Origin: Brachypterus glaber
Taxonomy: Eukaryota; Arthropoda; Insecta; Coleoptera; Kateretidae
Reading direction: 5' to 3'
NCBI GenBank assembly: GCA_958510825.1
Contig: OY294045.1
Span: 12,885,916-12,949,915, forward strand
Length of the DNA stretch: 64,000 bases
The position numbers were made by a program, and so were the translations under genes. Positions 42,110-53,519 of the stretch are shown piece by piece (position 1 is the first letter of the stretch; each line of letters starts with the position of its first letter). The notes under the pieces were generated by a model. The model had not been told where the DNA came from. It saw nothing but the letters and a program-made list of their open reading frames with translations, and searched no databases.

Positions 42110-42384
42110 ACCCTAAACCTAATTTTGACCTCAGATTTAGGTTCAGCGACCCAAAATACGAATTTTGTGCCGGTATAATAATAAATGGTCTTTATTAAAT
42201 GGGCGAAGTTTGGCTAAATCTATTCTTACACTTAACCCAATAAAAATAGTTAAATAGTGCTAGTACTTCTCTTTTCTCTACCCTGGTACATAATAAAGTG
42301 TCTTTTATAAAAGAAAGAAAAAAATCTCAAAAACATAAGCGCCTTCGCCATAATTGTAAAAGTGTGCACATGTGCATGTATGTA
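42110..42384. other. Right flank of the array and spacer
   Basis: 'gacctcagatttaggttc' and 'agcgacccaaaatacg' look like a diverged unit. 'gcgccttcgccataattg' near 42350 is the complement of the SINE-body word. Confidence 0.4.
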
Positions 42385-42530
42385 TAAAAATTAATTTTTA
42401 CACGACCAAGACTAAAACTTAATTTTACGCTTTCATTTTCGGGACTAAACTTGCCTTTTTTCTCCCTAGGGAATAAAAATCACGGCAACCTTGATAATAT
42501 TAAAATATTATACTTACTATGTGCTTTGCT
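42385..42530 (+). repeat. Repeat Q, copy 1
   Basis: Words 'cgaccaagactaaaac', 'cgctttcattttcggga', 'aaaaatcacggcaacc' and 'ttgataatattaaaat' recur in complement at 49795-49935. Confidence 0.75.
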
Positions 42531-43264
42531 GGTTCAAAAATTAGGTTTGGTGGTGTTTTGTAACAAATTAGCGAGTCAAACCAATTTATTTGATTTTAAC
42601 AAAGAAAACTTTTAAAAAGAACATTGTTATAGCAATTTATACATAACTTAAAATTTATCGTCTTGGTCCACTTTTTTGACGTTTGTGTCAACCATATAAA
42701 AAACAATTAAAATCGCGATAGCCATGAATGACTTTTCGCAATTCACAGGCATCTTGATTAAATTACGAAAATAAAACAACCGATTTTAGACGCGTGGTTT
42801 TTAATTTTAATTTTATCTACCTACCTAAATTATCTTTGGTCCTCCAAAAAATAGCGTATATACCTCAGGACTTAACTTGGCTGTTTTAGTCCCGCTGCAT
42901 TAGTGTTTCCTGAGCTAGCGTAGTGGGCGTAGTGGGCCAGTTTAGTCCCTTGGTATATAAATAACTATTATTTTATGTATTTATTTAATTATTTATTTCG
43001 TTTACTGGTTTATTGTCCAATTTAACGGAACTAAATATAATAGCATTAACAATATTATACATAATATACTTAATCACAAAGCATGCGTAGAGAGATAATA
43101 ATATCTTTTCCTGTTTAATTCAGACCTTAAACAGCCCATTATACTTGAGCACAAAGATTAAACCAAACTTTAAATTAAAAACTATTTTGTTTTTGGGGTA
43201 GTTATTTTTAAAAGCAGTAGAGATCTTCCTCTCAAAGAACTTGATTTTTCTTGAAAATTACACT
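42531..43264. other. Unassigned region
   Basis: No gene. Short near-duplicate 'gtagtgggcgtagtgggcc' at about 42920-42940. Confidence 0.4.
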
Positions 43265-43560
43265 GCTCAACACCATTTTAGTTGCGTCTGGCTATATTTG
43301 ATGCGCTGATTTTGGAACCTTTTCTCGATCAGCTCGTTTTTCTGAAATCAAACTCACAGTGCTTATTAGCTGTAGTAAATAATTAAGGTTCAATTAATTT
43401 TTTTGCAATGGGTTGGTTATCTTAGCCAAACAAAGCGTATTTGAAATGTATTTGTTTGTTTTTTTATAAGCTTTTAAATTTAAAAAATTACATTTTTTCG
43501 TATTTTTTCGCTATATTTTCGTGAAAATTTTATATAAATTTTCAAAAATTAACCCAATTA
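43265..43560 (+). repeat. Repeat P, copy 1
   Basis: 'tctggctatatttgatgcg', 'tctcgatcagctcgttttt' and 'cattttttcgtattttttcg' recur at 49140-49400 and, in complement, partly at 50045-50190. Confidence 0.75.
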
Positions 43561-44540
43561 ACCTAAAAGTTTATCAAAATCTGAAAAATCCAAAAAATTT
43601 AAACTTTCAGCCCCATTTTTCGGTCGGTGGGGAAAAATTCTGAAATTTTTACACAACAACCTCCTATTATATAATATATGTACTTAATTACGAACAAAAA
43701 AAAATGCTTTTATGCTGCCAGCACAGCATCTTCACTTCCAGCGTTTACCTCCAAATAACTTGAACCTAACTGACACAAAATCAAACACAGCTCAAAATCA
43801 CACACAAAACAACACAAAACTGTATATTAAATAAATTTTAGTAATATTTTGTAAGAATTTTATCTGTTTTCTAGATATTTAGATACTGTTGATATAGAAA
43901 CCAGAATTGTTAGAAATGTCTAATTTTCAATTGTTTTTGTTACTTTGTTACCAACTTATAAACAAAAAAAAAACAATAAAACTGTTTAACAGTCAATAAA
44001 AAAGTTACTAAAACTGTTTTACAATTTACAAAATTTATTGTGACACACAAACCAAAACTACAGAAACGTAATTCTGAAACGCAAATAGATAAAATATGTA
44101 TTAAAAAATATCAATAACAAAATCTAATGTATTTTTTTTTCAACTTAATCTATTATGGTAAAGTTTGTTCGACTTATAAAAAAGCTTTGTTCTTTTAAGA
44201 AAAGCTTGAATCTTTGATAAACAAGAAAATGCAAAATCCAAAAGCATAGAGAATTTGAAATAGCTAATAAAAATAAATAACCTCTCAAGTGTACTTTTTC
44301 TAGCGATATGTCGTTCGAAAATCGTATATTATTGCAACTAATAATGTATTAGGTAGGGTCATATATTATAATGGTTCCATTTGGAAAGTAAATCATTTTA
44401 TAATACGGCACTCTGGCGCGACGAGATAAAGTTTAGAGTTACCCCAGCTACCCCAGCCATACATATCTCTTCGATTTTGATCTGTCCTTCGAAGATGGAC
44501 TTATAGAATGGGGAAAAAAAGCAACAATATAGTATATTTT
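43561..44540. other. AT-rich unassigned region
   Basis: No gene or clear repeat. Confidence 0.4.
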
Positions 44541-45190
44541 ATAACTAGTATGGAATAGACAATATTCCGCGCGAGCAGAAAGTTTTTCATACGAGCCGGT
44601 AGGCGAGTATGACGGTACCGAGAGCGAGGAATGACTATTCCATACATGTTGTAGACTATACTTTTTCTTAGACTGCAAATATGAAACACTGTATGGCTTT
44701 AAACTGCGACCAAGGTTAAAAACAATGTTTTTTGTGACCCGACATTATAAATGCAACAAAACACATATTTTTAAATAAAGCAATTAATGTTATTTAATAA
44801 TTTTATCAAATCAGTATTTAAAAAAAAAATTATTTAATTTTAGCATATATTTACAAATTATAATGCAAAAATTGAAGGTTATGTCAGATTGTTGTGACAG
44901 ATATGAGGTTTAAATATTTAACAATAGATGGAGCAGTTTTAATTTTTTGAACTAAATTGATAAAAAACTGGTCAAGTATTAAGAAAAACTAATAAACTTA
45001 ATGTAATCTAAACGCAAAACTTTAAACTGCAATATTTCATGGTAAAATATATATATATTTTTGCTAATTTTGCTTCAGTTTTCTTTCTAACACTTAATAC
45101 GGAATATTCATACCGTATCTAGAGCTAGAATTGATTCAATCTGTGTTTGAAAACTGTGTATTTGCTTACATTCTAAAGCAGTCGTAAAAA
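44541..45190 (+). repeat. Family K hairpin-plus-tail repeat, copy 3
   Basis: Hairpin with core tacgagccggtaggcgagta and arms as in copy 1. The tail ends 'gcagtcgtaaaaaaa'. It runs straight into the family O tail at 45190. ORFs on the minus strand (44448-44689) are shadows of the hairpin. Confidence 0.85.
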
Positions 45191-45395
45191 AATATTTTCC
45201 TACGCCCTAGTTAGTAGTTAATACCTATTTCCCACCCATTGCCTATGACAACGGTTGGAAAGTGACAATCAGCTGATTTTACATATCTGCTGTCAAAAAA
45301 TTAGTAAACGTCAAACACATAACCTCAAATTGACAAACTAATTTTAAGATAATTTTTTCGTTTTTTGGATGTTTAGGTGTTAGGTCGTAGGAAAA
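45191..45395 (+). repeat. Family O tail, copy 2
   Basis: Begins ttttcctacgccctag and ends gttaggtcgtaggaaaa, a 15-17 bp inverted pair. The interior contains 'tgacaatcagctgatttt' and 'acatatctgctgtca'. Joined to the following hairpin by atagtatac. Confidence 0.7.
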
Positions 45396-45530
45396 ATAGT
45401 ATACCTAGGCACCTCGACGCAAACCATTTCAGTGCACATCGAGTGCTTTTTTACTCGCCTGCTCCTCTTAAAAAAAGCACTCTCGTGCACTTAAAACTAG
45501 GTTCGCGTTCTCGGTGCGTAATATACTATC
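45396..45530. repeat. Family O hairpin, copy 2
   Basis: Arms 'cagtgcacatcgagtgc' plus tttttt and 'aaaaaaagcactctcgtgc' around loop actcgcctgctcctctt. Read in complement, the loop gives gagcaggcgag, the same core form as in the K and 19.9-kb hairpins. Edges atagtatacc and gtaatatactat. Confidence 0.8.
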
Positions 45531-45536
45531 ATATTA

Positions 45537-45905
45537 ATGCTGTAGGGCAATTCTGCATTTAAAACCAAGCAAATTCACACCCAAATTCAATATTAAAGGA
45601 GTAATAGCCTTTTAAAATGAAAAACTTTTGGTTGCACAAAGTGTTACCTCTTAATTGCATTATTTTTTTTGAAAATGGTTGCTTCTACAGTGTTACACTA
45701 TATGAAATTTTTTATATATTTTTACTCAAGGAATCTATATTTATCAAAAAAATTAAAAAAATTACACATAAAAAAGTTTGAGACAAAGATGTGTTATTTT
45801 TTCAGTCTAGGCACTCCTCTGGATAGATTCAAAAAAATAAATTAACATAAATTAATTGCCCTTATTTATACTAGTATAAATGCAAAACCTCATCGCTCTA
45901 GCTTA
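45537..45905. repeat. Family F fragment, copy 5
   Basis: 'gtagggcaattctgcattt', 'aggagtaatagcctttt', 'tctaggcactcctctgga' and 'cctcatcgctctagctta' are standard F blocks. Confidence 0.65.
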
Positions 45906-46574
45906 ATTATAAACCCTATTTTTGGTTTGGATAACAACTCTCTTAAGGTTCTTTCTGTATCTATCTTCCTATGCTGGTGATGTAGAATCATTCCCTTTAC
46001 TAAATGACAAAAGACTGCAAAACCGTGTATTGAGTAAGTTTCAAATTGACAGGAAAAAATGTGTGGCTGGGGAGACGGCAGCAGTTTAGAGTCTCTTCAA
46101 ACACTTTAGCGAAATATAGTAGGTTCACCGTTCACCGAGTTATGGCAAATATATGCAATTTCAGTTTTATAAATCTTTTAAAGGTATGCCAATATATTCT
46201 AATCATTATATATTTTTACATATTTCTGAGTGTACTTGAACTATGCCACGAAAAATGCATAGCGTATATAGAACTACTTCAATTTTCTTATACTAATAAT
46301 ACATATTATACGACAATTTAAAAGTTTTGAAAGTTGGTGAATAACTTTTACAATATGAATCCAAATATGCTGATTAGTACAATGCATAACCAATGTGTTC
46401 ATGTGTGGAAAAGTTCACATATTTATTTTTACACTGTTAAAAATTAATATTCCAGCCATTTTCCGAAATTCTATTCAACTGAGAACTAACGTTATATTAA
46501 GCCATCTTACTAATTGTGTCGAAATTCCAACTTAACCTAACTTCCACACAACCAAGTTGCTTACCGCCGAGGTG
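45906..46574. other. Unassigned region with one 91-codon ORF
   Basis: The ORF at 46046-46321 (MTGKNVWLGRRQQFRV...) turns into a hydrophobic AT-rich C-terminus. No domain recognised and no support for expression, so it is not called. 'tacactgttaaaaattaat' at 46431 is ACAC-G-like. Confidence 0.35.
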
Positions 46575-47260
46575 GGTATTACGGCCGAAGATCATACGGC
46601 CGAAAGCGAGGTTTGTAGTAGTGGCAGCACTGATTTCAGTGGCTCTCAAAGCGTATACGCTTGCCTATAGGCAAGTATTTATACATTGAGATATATAACT
46701 GGTTGCTTATTACTATTCTCTGAAAATTAATAAATATAATAAAATAATTGTTGACATTTTTATAACAAAAAATTGTTAAAATACTCACGAATTTCTGGTT
46801 AGTGTTTTTTTTTTAATGGGTGCGTTAGTTTACGTTAGAAATAGTTTGGTTTGGTAGTTTGCTGGTTTGGTGCTTTTTTATGTGAGGCGTTGGTTTACGT
46901 TAAAAATGGTTTGGTTTGGTAGTTTGCTGATTTGGTGTTTTTTTTTATGGGAGGCGTTGGTTTACGTTAATAATGGTTTGGTTTCGTAGTTTGCTGGTTT
47001 GGTGTTTTTTTTTTTAATGGGAGGCATTTTTCAGATACGATATTTCAGAATTTAGAAGGCGATTTATTTTAAGAATCAAATAGGATTATATTTAGGCTAA
47101 ATAATTTAGCTTTAGCTAAATAAATAATAAATGATCGCCTGGTGTAACAATATGCATAAGAAACTCATTGTTTTAATCAAATATTGAGAACCTCTGGAGA
47201 ATACAGTAGAGGGGGTAAAAGCATTTCTTCGGCAGTACAACTTTCGGCCTTATGATCCAG
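46575..47260. mobile_element. Inverted-repeat element with a GT-rich minisatellite
   Basis: 'gatcatacggccgaaag' (46602-46618) is faced by ctttcggccttatgatc (47232-47248). Between them is the three-unit minisatellite. No ORF. Element type unknown. Confidence 0.55.
46805..47030. repeat. Minisatellite, three units of about 74 bp
   Basis: Each unit has 'ggcgttggtttacgttaa', 'atggtttggtttggtagttt' in part, and 'gctggtttggtg' followed by a T run. Strong G/T strand bias. Confidence 0.9.
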
Positions 47261-48084
47261 ACTCCTTACCGCAACCACCGGCAGTTCACCTGTGTTTGTA
47301 CTCACTTAATTTATTTGAATAGTTGCGTTTTACTGCGCCATTTTAATTTAAAAATTTAACTATTCGTTAAAAAACTTCTTGTTTACATTCAAAATCCATC
47401 AATTCATTTTTTTATGTAAAATCAGAAATATTTGGAGTTTGTAGGGTAGGTCTTCGAAGAAAACGTAACTTTAATGATTGAAGAATGTTTAAGGGGTTGT
47501 TCTGATTTTTGAGGCTAAAAATTGACGATTTTTGTATATTTTTTTCAGACGACCTGTATTACTTTTATGTAGAAAACTTTTTACAAAGTATTAGGCAACT
47601 CTTAAAGTTCACAAAAAAATTGTTTTTTTTTGCAGACATAAATAAATGTGCGCTGAAGTTAGACACCTCAAAAATAACATGGCAAACGGTTCCAGCAATA
47701 GCTCCGCCCCCCAATGGTCGGAAACGCAAAAATCAAAAACAGTCTTGTTAAAAATTACGTCCTTTAGTTCACTAGTGTAGACATAAGTCAAAATTCCAAA
47801 AAAAAAAAAACAAAAATTCAACGAGCATTTTAGTGAAAAAAAAAACAAAAAAATGCCATTTTCCGACCAAAAACGGGTAAAAAGGGGGAATAAAAAATAT
47901 TACTAGACTTTGAAAAAAAAAATACACTAGCGAACTAGCCAACATGATTCTCGACAAAATGCCGAAAGATTTAAGTCAATATGTTAAATAGTGTTTTTTA
48001 ATCGCTGGAACCGTTAAGAAAATTGCATTTTGTGAAAAACGCGTTTAAAGTTTTGTTATAGTTTAAAGCACCAATAAAATTTTA
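47261..48084. other. Unassigned region
   Basis: Contains 'ggcaaacggttccagc' (47681) and 'atcgctggaaccgttaag' (48000), a distant inverted pair, plus 'agttcactagtgtaga' and 'acactagcgaactag', another inverted pair (47767 and 47925). A foldback relic is possible. The 80-codon ORF at 47509-47751 is not recognisable. Confidence 0.4.
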
Positions 48085-48089
48085 ATTCT

Positions 48090-48300
48090 GCAGGGCGATT
48101 ATACAATAAAAACTGAGCAAAAAAGTATTCTGTACCGAAACAACTAAATTTAATATTAAAGGAGTAATAGCCTTTTAAAAAGTAACATTTTTGGTGGCAC
48201 ATAATGTAACTTCCCCTTAATTGCATTTTTTTTTGAAAACGGTTGCTCCTACAGTATTACACTACATGAAATTTTTTATGTATTTCTACTTCTACACTTT
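48090..48300. repeat. Family F fragment, copy 6
   Basis: 'ctgcagggcgattatac', 'ggagtaatagcctttta', 'gaaaacggttgctcctac' and 'gtattacactacatgaa' parallel copy 5. Confidence 0.65.
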
Positions 48301-48379
48301 TATGCTCCCATGAATACTTTGACTAAAAATTTGGCTATTTTTGAATATCTCGATTATTATTATTGTAATGAAAAAATGA

Positions 48380-48745
48380 TTTTTACGAAAATGGTTGGAA
48401 ATTTTCTCCTTAACAAAATTGTTTATATGCATTTCCGTAAGATGCATATTTAGCGAGATAACCGCACTCACCGCTAAGAATCAAGACACCCCTTACGCAA
48501 ATCACCCGGTGAAAAACTAATAGGATTGTTCTCCGCATGAGAGAAAGTCTCCGACGTAAGGGAGACGAATCATTCGCGCTTTCTTATTTCCGTCATGAGC
48601 GTTATAAGGCCTGCGTACATACATCCCACATTCCAAATATATTTCCCGTAGCCACAGATCTTTGCGTCAAACTATACCATCCACTAAAATATCAGCCTGT
48701 GTACATTTATTGCAATCTGCATTTATTATTTGACTGGACTAGGTA
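48380..48745 (+). repeat. Repeat T, copy 1
   Basis: 'ggaaattttctccttaac', 'acgcaaatcacccggtg' and 'aaatatcagcctgtgtac' match 61480-61694 and, in complement, 60839-61062. Its end 'ttgactggactag' is the T inverted end. The 69-codon ORF across it is a shadow. Confidence 0.75.
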
Positions 48746-49109
48746 AGACCCTTTAATAATTTTTTGTGTTGACCTTATAAATAATTTATTGAACAAATAT
48801 TAACTAGTTGTTTACCCGCCTATATTTACATAGTCCTGAATTAGGAGGTAAATATAAGGTAGGAGTAAATTAACATGGCAACAATTAGGCTCTATCCACA
48901 GCTATAGTTGACACAAGCACTTAACTGAAGTGGGCTTCCTAACAACGCTACGCCCTAAATAAGAGAGACAATGGCTAGTCAAATGAGTAATAATTAAAAT
49001 ACAGTAATATAGAATAGTAACACAGTTTAAAAACTGTTTAAACTTTTCATAAAGTGCTTTAAAGCGTAGTAAAATAACCAAAAATATCATTAGACGTCTC
49101 AGGGCTAGT
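48746..49109. other. Unassigned region
   Basis: Nothing recognised. Confidence 0.4.
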
Positions 49110-49401
49110 TAGCATAACTCCGCTCTACAAAAAAAGATTTTTTTATCTGGCTATATTTGATGCGCAGATTTCGTATTTTTTTTCCGTTTTTCTCGATCAG
49201 CTCGTTTTTTTTTTTAAGATATAGATTAAGGTCTATTTTTTTTTTTGCCGTGGATTGTTACTCTATTAATGGGGCTCTAAGGCAAAATAATCTGATTTAA
49301 AATATCTTTATTCGTTTGTCTTTTATAGGCTTCTAAATGTAAAAAGGGCATTTTTTCGCATTTTTTCGATATATTTTAATAAAAAATTTGTATAAATACG
49401 A

Positions 49402-49775
49402 CTCTAATTTTTATACTCAACACTAAGACATGTGTGAGGTTTATAAAAATAAAAAAGGTTTTAGATTTAATCCAGTGACGGAGACTTTATTGATAAAAAA
49501 AACAAAAATATTGAAGTATTTTATTATTTTTAGAAGAGCAACACCATAAATTAAATTTATTTTGAAAAAAATAAAAAGAAAACTTAAAAAAAAAAACTTT
49601 CTCTCCGTGCGTTAAACCATAAAAATAATACTAAAAACAGTAAATAATTCAAAATCCAGTTCTTCTGCTTTCAATAACTCTCCGTAAAATCTTCGTTGAT
49701 GGATTTAATCTAAAACTTTTTTTATTTTTACAAACCTCACATGCGTTTTAGTGTTGCTTATGAAAATCAGAGCCA
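49402..49775. mobile_element. Inner foldback, about 370 bp
   Basis: Left arm 'tcaacactaagacatgtg', 'gaggtttataaaaataaa' and 'ggttttagatttaatcc' pairs with right arm 'ggatttaatctaaaac', 'tttttacaaacctcacatg' and 'cgttttagtgttgc'. Arms are roughly 120 bp. Confidence 0.75.
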
Positions 49776-49794
49776 TATATTTAGTACTTTACCA

Positions 49795-49935
49795 GTAAAG
49801 TACATAGTAAGTATAATATATTAATATTATCAAGGTTGCCGTGATTTTTATTCCCTTGGGAGAAAAACGTTTAAAAAAAGTTTAGTCCCGAAAATGAAAG
49901 CGTAAAATTAGGTTTTAGCCTTGGTCGTGCAAAAA
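49795..49935 (-). repeat. Repeat Q, copy 2
   Basis: Complement of 42385-42530. Confidence 0.75.
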
Positions 49936-50195
49936 GATATTTTAAATCAGCTTTTTTTAGCTTCCAGCTCTATTAATAGAGAACAAATCCACCGCCAAAA
50001 ATAATAATTAGAACTTTCTTATTTTTTTTACTACAATTATAGGCAAAAAAAAAACACTGTGCGCTATATCTCAAAAAAACGAGCTGAACGAGGAAAACGA
50101 ACCAAGGTTCCAAAAACAGCGAGTCAAATAGGTCTAGAATCAACCAAAATGGTGTTGGCAAATGTTTAAGTGTAGAGCAGTGTAATTAAACATTT

Positions 50196-50433
50196 ACTTA
50201 AAATTTAGAAATTGTCTAAAAATGTATATGTACATAAAAAATTACGGTTGCGCCTTCGCCAAAATTGTAAAATTTTAAATACTTTTAAACAGGGTTATTT
50301 TTTTGGCAGATCAACATCCCTACTCTTAGTTTTGCTACTCCGTAACATCCCTACTACATTAGATCCCTTCTCCACAACAACCATACTCCTTAACTACTTC
50401 CAATGAGCACTATATGCAATAACTGAAAATAAA
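50196..50433. other. Spacer
   Basis: Contains 'gcgccttcgccaaaattg' (50251), complement of the SINE-body word, and a run of 'cttccaatgagc' sequence. No gene. Confidence 0.4.
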
Positions 50434-50435
50434 TA

Positions 50436-51589
50436 CAGGGTGGCCCAAACAGAATGTGACTGAGTGTTTCACCCATAACTTCCCTCTTACAACTTGTTTC
50501 TTAATTATAGACAGATAGTGGAAGCACCGAGAACCTGAACCGAAAGTTTCTAACCCACACCATTTCGGCGGCAGAGTTTCTCAAAATCGAAGTTTCTTTT
50601 TGGGATGGTTTACAATTTCTGTAGATTCGCTTAGTGTTGCACTTTTTGGTTGCTGTCCTGGTTTAGATTGACGGGATGAAATCGGAATTAGTGCTGAGAG
50701 GGAGAAGTTCAAGATTAGCACCCAAAAAGAGAAAAGAGGAAGAAGGAAATGAATAAAAAATGGCAGCAATTAACAGGCGCTATACCGTCGTTAAAGGTCC
50801 GAAGGCCATCTACCTACCCAACCACCTTCCTTTTCCATCCCTTACCGGCTATAACCGTGGTTTAGAGCCCTCCAAGTTTAAATCTGGGGGGTGACGACCA
50901 GTCCGGACTGGCTACCGGTTCGGTGGGTTACTTTCAGGGAAGGCCGAGGATGGTGTTTGCGAAGGAAGAAAAAAAATTGTCAATACCTCGAAATTTCAAA
51001 CCCCAATGTTGATACAGGAAAACAACATGCTCACTTTGTTTGGTTTGTATATTTTCGAAACAACGTTATTTTTATTTAAAAATAAAGATAAATTTGAGCA
51101 CCTACGAGGTAATGAAAGAACTAGAAACATAGACTACAACTATCCTAGACATAGGCTAGCTACATTTGAAAAGGGTTGCTACTACTCCTCAGTATCGTTT
51201 TTTAACCATTTACCCAGTGAAGTAAAAACTATTGAAACCCTTAAACCTTTCAAAAAGGCACTACATACGTTTTTAGTTAACATGGAGCCTTATACGCTAT
51301 ACGATTTTCTAAATTCTTGACAAAGTTTCTCTTTTCTTGACTATTTTTTCCCTAGCTTCTGTTCAGGATTTATTGTAAAATAAATTTAGTAATTTTTGTT
51401 CAGGAGTACTGAAAAATAAATTATGTTATTATTATTATTATTATAAATACTCGTTTGGACTTTGGACAAAATCGGTATGTAGGTGCTTCCTAGAATGTTG
51501 AACACGCTCCCTAAATTTGACACGCCCCCTACCTACAGATTTCGAAAAAAATCGATTTTAGCCAGTCACACTCTTTTTGGGCCATCCTG
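50436..51589. mobile_element. TA-flanked DNA element carrying a LINE tail, 1154 bp
   Basis: Ends cagggtggcccaaacagaat and the complement of ctctttttgggccatcctg, TA at 50434-50435 and 51590-51591. Inside are a GC-richer block (50560-50990, 'gacgaccagtccggactgg') and a LINE C-terminal tail (51006-51445). Tc1/mariner affinity is inferred from TA and end form; no transposase found. Confidence 0.65.
51006..51320 (+). pseudogene. C-terminal tail of a Jockey/CR1-like LINE protein
   Basis: The frame shows LTLFGLYIFETTLF, then NERTRNIDYNYPRHRL, then FFNHLPSEVKTIETLKPFKK and a final L...EPYTLYDFLN. This is the tail that follows the RT thumb in Jockey/CR1-type LINEs: 'LYI.E', 'RN', 'P.HRL', 'yN.LP', 'FK..L...L', 'Y..(D/E)FL'. 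The 3' UTR and a (TTA)n tail follow at 51430-51445. All RT motifs are missing, so it is a 5'-truncated copy. The start at 51006 is arbitrary. Confidence 0.75.
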
Positions 51590-51591
51590 TA

Positions 51592-52019
51592 TTTGAAATC
51601 GTCATTAGTTTATTAATTACTCATATTAAAATTCTACAAAACGGGACTATCTAATTTATCGTCAGCGCATATTCGGTGGTTATATTTTTTTATACGTAAT
51701 CCCATCTAAGTACTCCAACTTATAGGACTCTCTTAAGTAAACAAAATACCTTTTTTTTTTTCAAAATCTGACCATATTTACCAAGTATTAACAATTCGAC
51801 AATTATCTACTTAGGTATTTTAAAAATACGCAGGCGACTTCTTAATGGTATAATAAATTTTTCTTTTAATATCGGTTGAAAACTAAAGGAAGTATATTTT
51901 TTATTCGCATTGTTTTAATTTATAAAGAAGCCTTAAAGATGTGATGCTTCGAATTCCCTAGTATGCTCTTTACAGTGGATAGTATATTGCGTTTTATATC
52001 CAGTCATATTTAGAGCACT
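51592..52019. other. Unassigned region
   Basis: 'ctttacagtggatagtatatt' parts near 51970 resemble 62820 and 63380 sequences ('aacagtaaatggtatatt'). No gene. Confidence 0.4.
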
Positions 52020-52590
52020 GGATAGATAGGTTTGTTAGGGTAGGTAGGTATTTCTCACACTACTCACATGTTAAATGTCAAAATAAGTTTTATTTCTAAC
52101 TGCCTAACTATTAAAAACACCAAAAAAGCGTGTTTTTAGAATTTTAAAAACAAGGGTGTGTTTTTTCACTTATATCTCGGGACAGAACATTTTAGTCTCA
52201 AATCCGATTTCACAGAATTAATAAGTATTAAAAAACGAACAAATTGAAAACTTTAGTAATAACTGAGAAATAGGCATCTAAAAAATGTTCAAGTTTTTTA
52301 ACTTTTTTTCGAAAACCGTATAAGATATCTAAAAATAAACAAAATATTTTTAAAATCTGACTAAAAAACTGCATCTTATAGATGTATAATGTCCTTGGAA
52401 AAAAATTTTTAGGGCTGAAAACAAAGATATTTAATTTTTTTTCAAAAAAGCAGTAGGATTTATCTCCGAATCCCGAACAAAAGTCAACAAATGGAGGTCA
52501 AATTTGTGTTCAGCATCAAAAAATAAAATCGAAAATTATATATCAGACAAAATGGAAAGATATGTTTATTTTGTAGACCAGTGTAATATT
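52020..52590 (+). repeat. Repeat S, copy 1
   Basis: Collinear with 57500-58068 for about 500 bp: 'aaaacaccaaaaaagcgtg', 'cttatatctcgggacag', 'gataatgtccttgg'-like words and 'gtcaacaaatggaggtc'. No ORF. Confidence 0.85.
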
Positions 52591-52915
52591 ACCTACTCTT
52601 CTAGCACTACTTGCTAAGAAGTATAAAAAGGGAGAGTGGATGACATTAAATGAGAACCAAGGCCAACATGAAGCGTATGCGTTATGGTGCATTGTGCATT
52701 TGCATTTTTTCAAATTTTGCACTTCACCTGCTGGTCCAGAAACGGATGCAGATGTACCAGAGTAACCCTTTCCAACCTGCTGGTCTCATAGATAGCATAT
52801 TCAATTTCTTTTCATGAAGAAAAACATAGCATACCCTTTTGGTTTTAACGCTTTAAATGCCGAAGCGATTTTTTTATATTGGTCTCGTGTGCGTAGACAG
52901 TTTCTTTGTCCTTGT
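52591..52915. other. Unassigned region
   Basis: Somewhat less AT-rich; contains inverted 'cacctgctggtcc' and 'ccaacctgctggtctc' words. No gene. Confidence 0.35.
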
Positions 52916-52966
52916 AAAAAGTCCAAAATGATCAAAATTTGCGTTACGTAATATTTGAACGTTCCC
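52916..52966 (+). mobile_element. Family H MITE, right end only
   Basis: 'gtccaaaatgatcaaaattt' and 'gcgttacgtaatatttg', ending gttccc followed by TTA. Confidence 0.65.
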
Positions 52967-53146
52967 TTATGTTTATTATTTAAAGTTTAAACGATTTACA
53001 TTTTTCTACCATTCTAATTTATCAAAAGATATATATTGATAAAAAATCATAGAGGGCAATAATATCTATAATTTTGCTTTCTAAATTTGAGAGGTGATTT
53101 TACGACAAAAAATATGAAATAAAAGTTCTTATACTGGCTGAAAATC

Positions 53147-53519
53147 AAATTTTATCAGTCAATATAGACCTAGTTATCTTTAATTTGGCCCAAACAAAAT
53201 TTCCCTAATCTTTTTTTGTTTTTGAGCTAGAGCTCTACACATTTTTATTAGTATAAGAACATTCTCAAATACCAAAATTTAAAAAAATTACAATTTTTCT
53301 TTATTGTTTAATAGTTTTTTTTTTAATTAAAATATTAATTTACTAGGTAAATTTTTAATTTTAAGAAATCCTAAAAACTGGATCTTATTGTGGAATGACA
53401 CTAGTACTAATTTAAAAAATGTAGGCAGCCGTGAAATTAAAATTTTCATAAATTACTTTCATTTGGGTCAAATTAAAGGTAACTAGGTCTATATTGATTG
53501 GTAAAAATTTCATTTTAAT
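53147..53519. mobile_element. Foldback element, about 370 bp
   Basis: Arms of about 60 bp: 'cagtcaatatagacctag' and 'ttatctttaatttggccc' face 'gggtcaaattaaaggtaac' and 'ctaggtctatattgattgg'. No ORF. Confidence 0.75.

Larger units (their letters stand above)
49110..50195. mobile_element. Nested foldback, about 1.1 kb, built of repeats P and Q
   Basis: Outer arms: 49140-49225 ('tctcgatcagctcgttttt', 'aagatatag') and 50045-50190 in complement ('cgagctgaacgaggaaa', 'ctatatctcaaaa'). Inside lies a second foldback at 49402-49775. Repeat Q copy 2 is at 49795-49935. No ORF. Confidence 0.65.

Noticed and set aside
46046..46321. 91-codon ORF as a host gene
   Set aside because: Hydrophobic AT-rich second half, no domain, no splice or expression support from the sequence.
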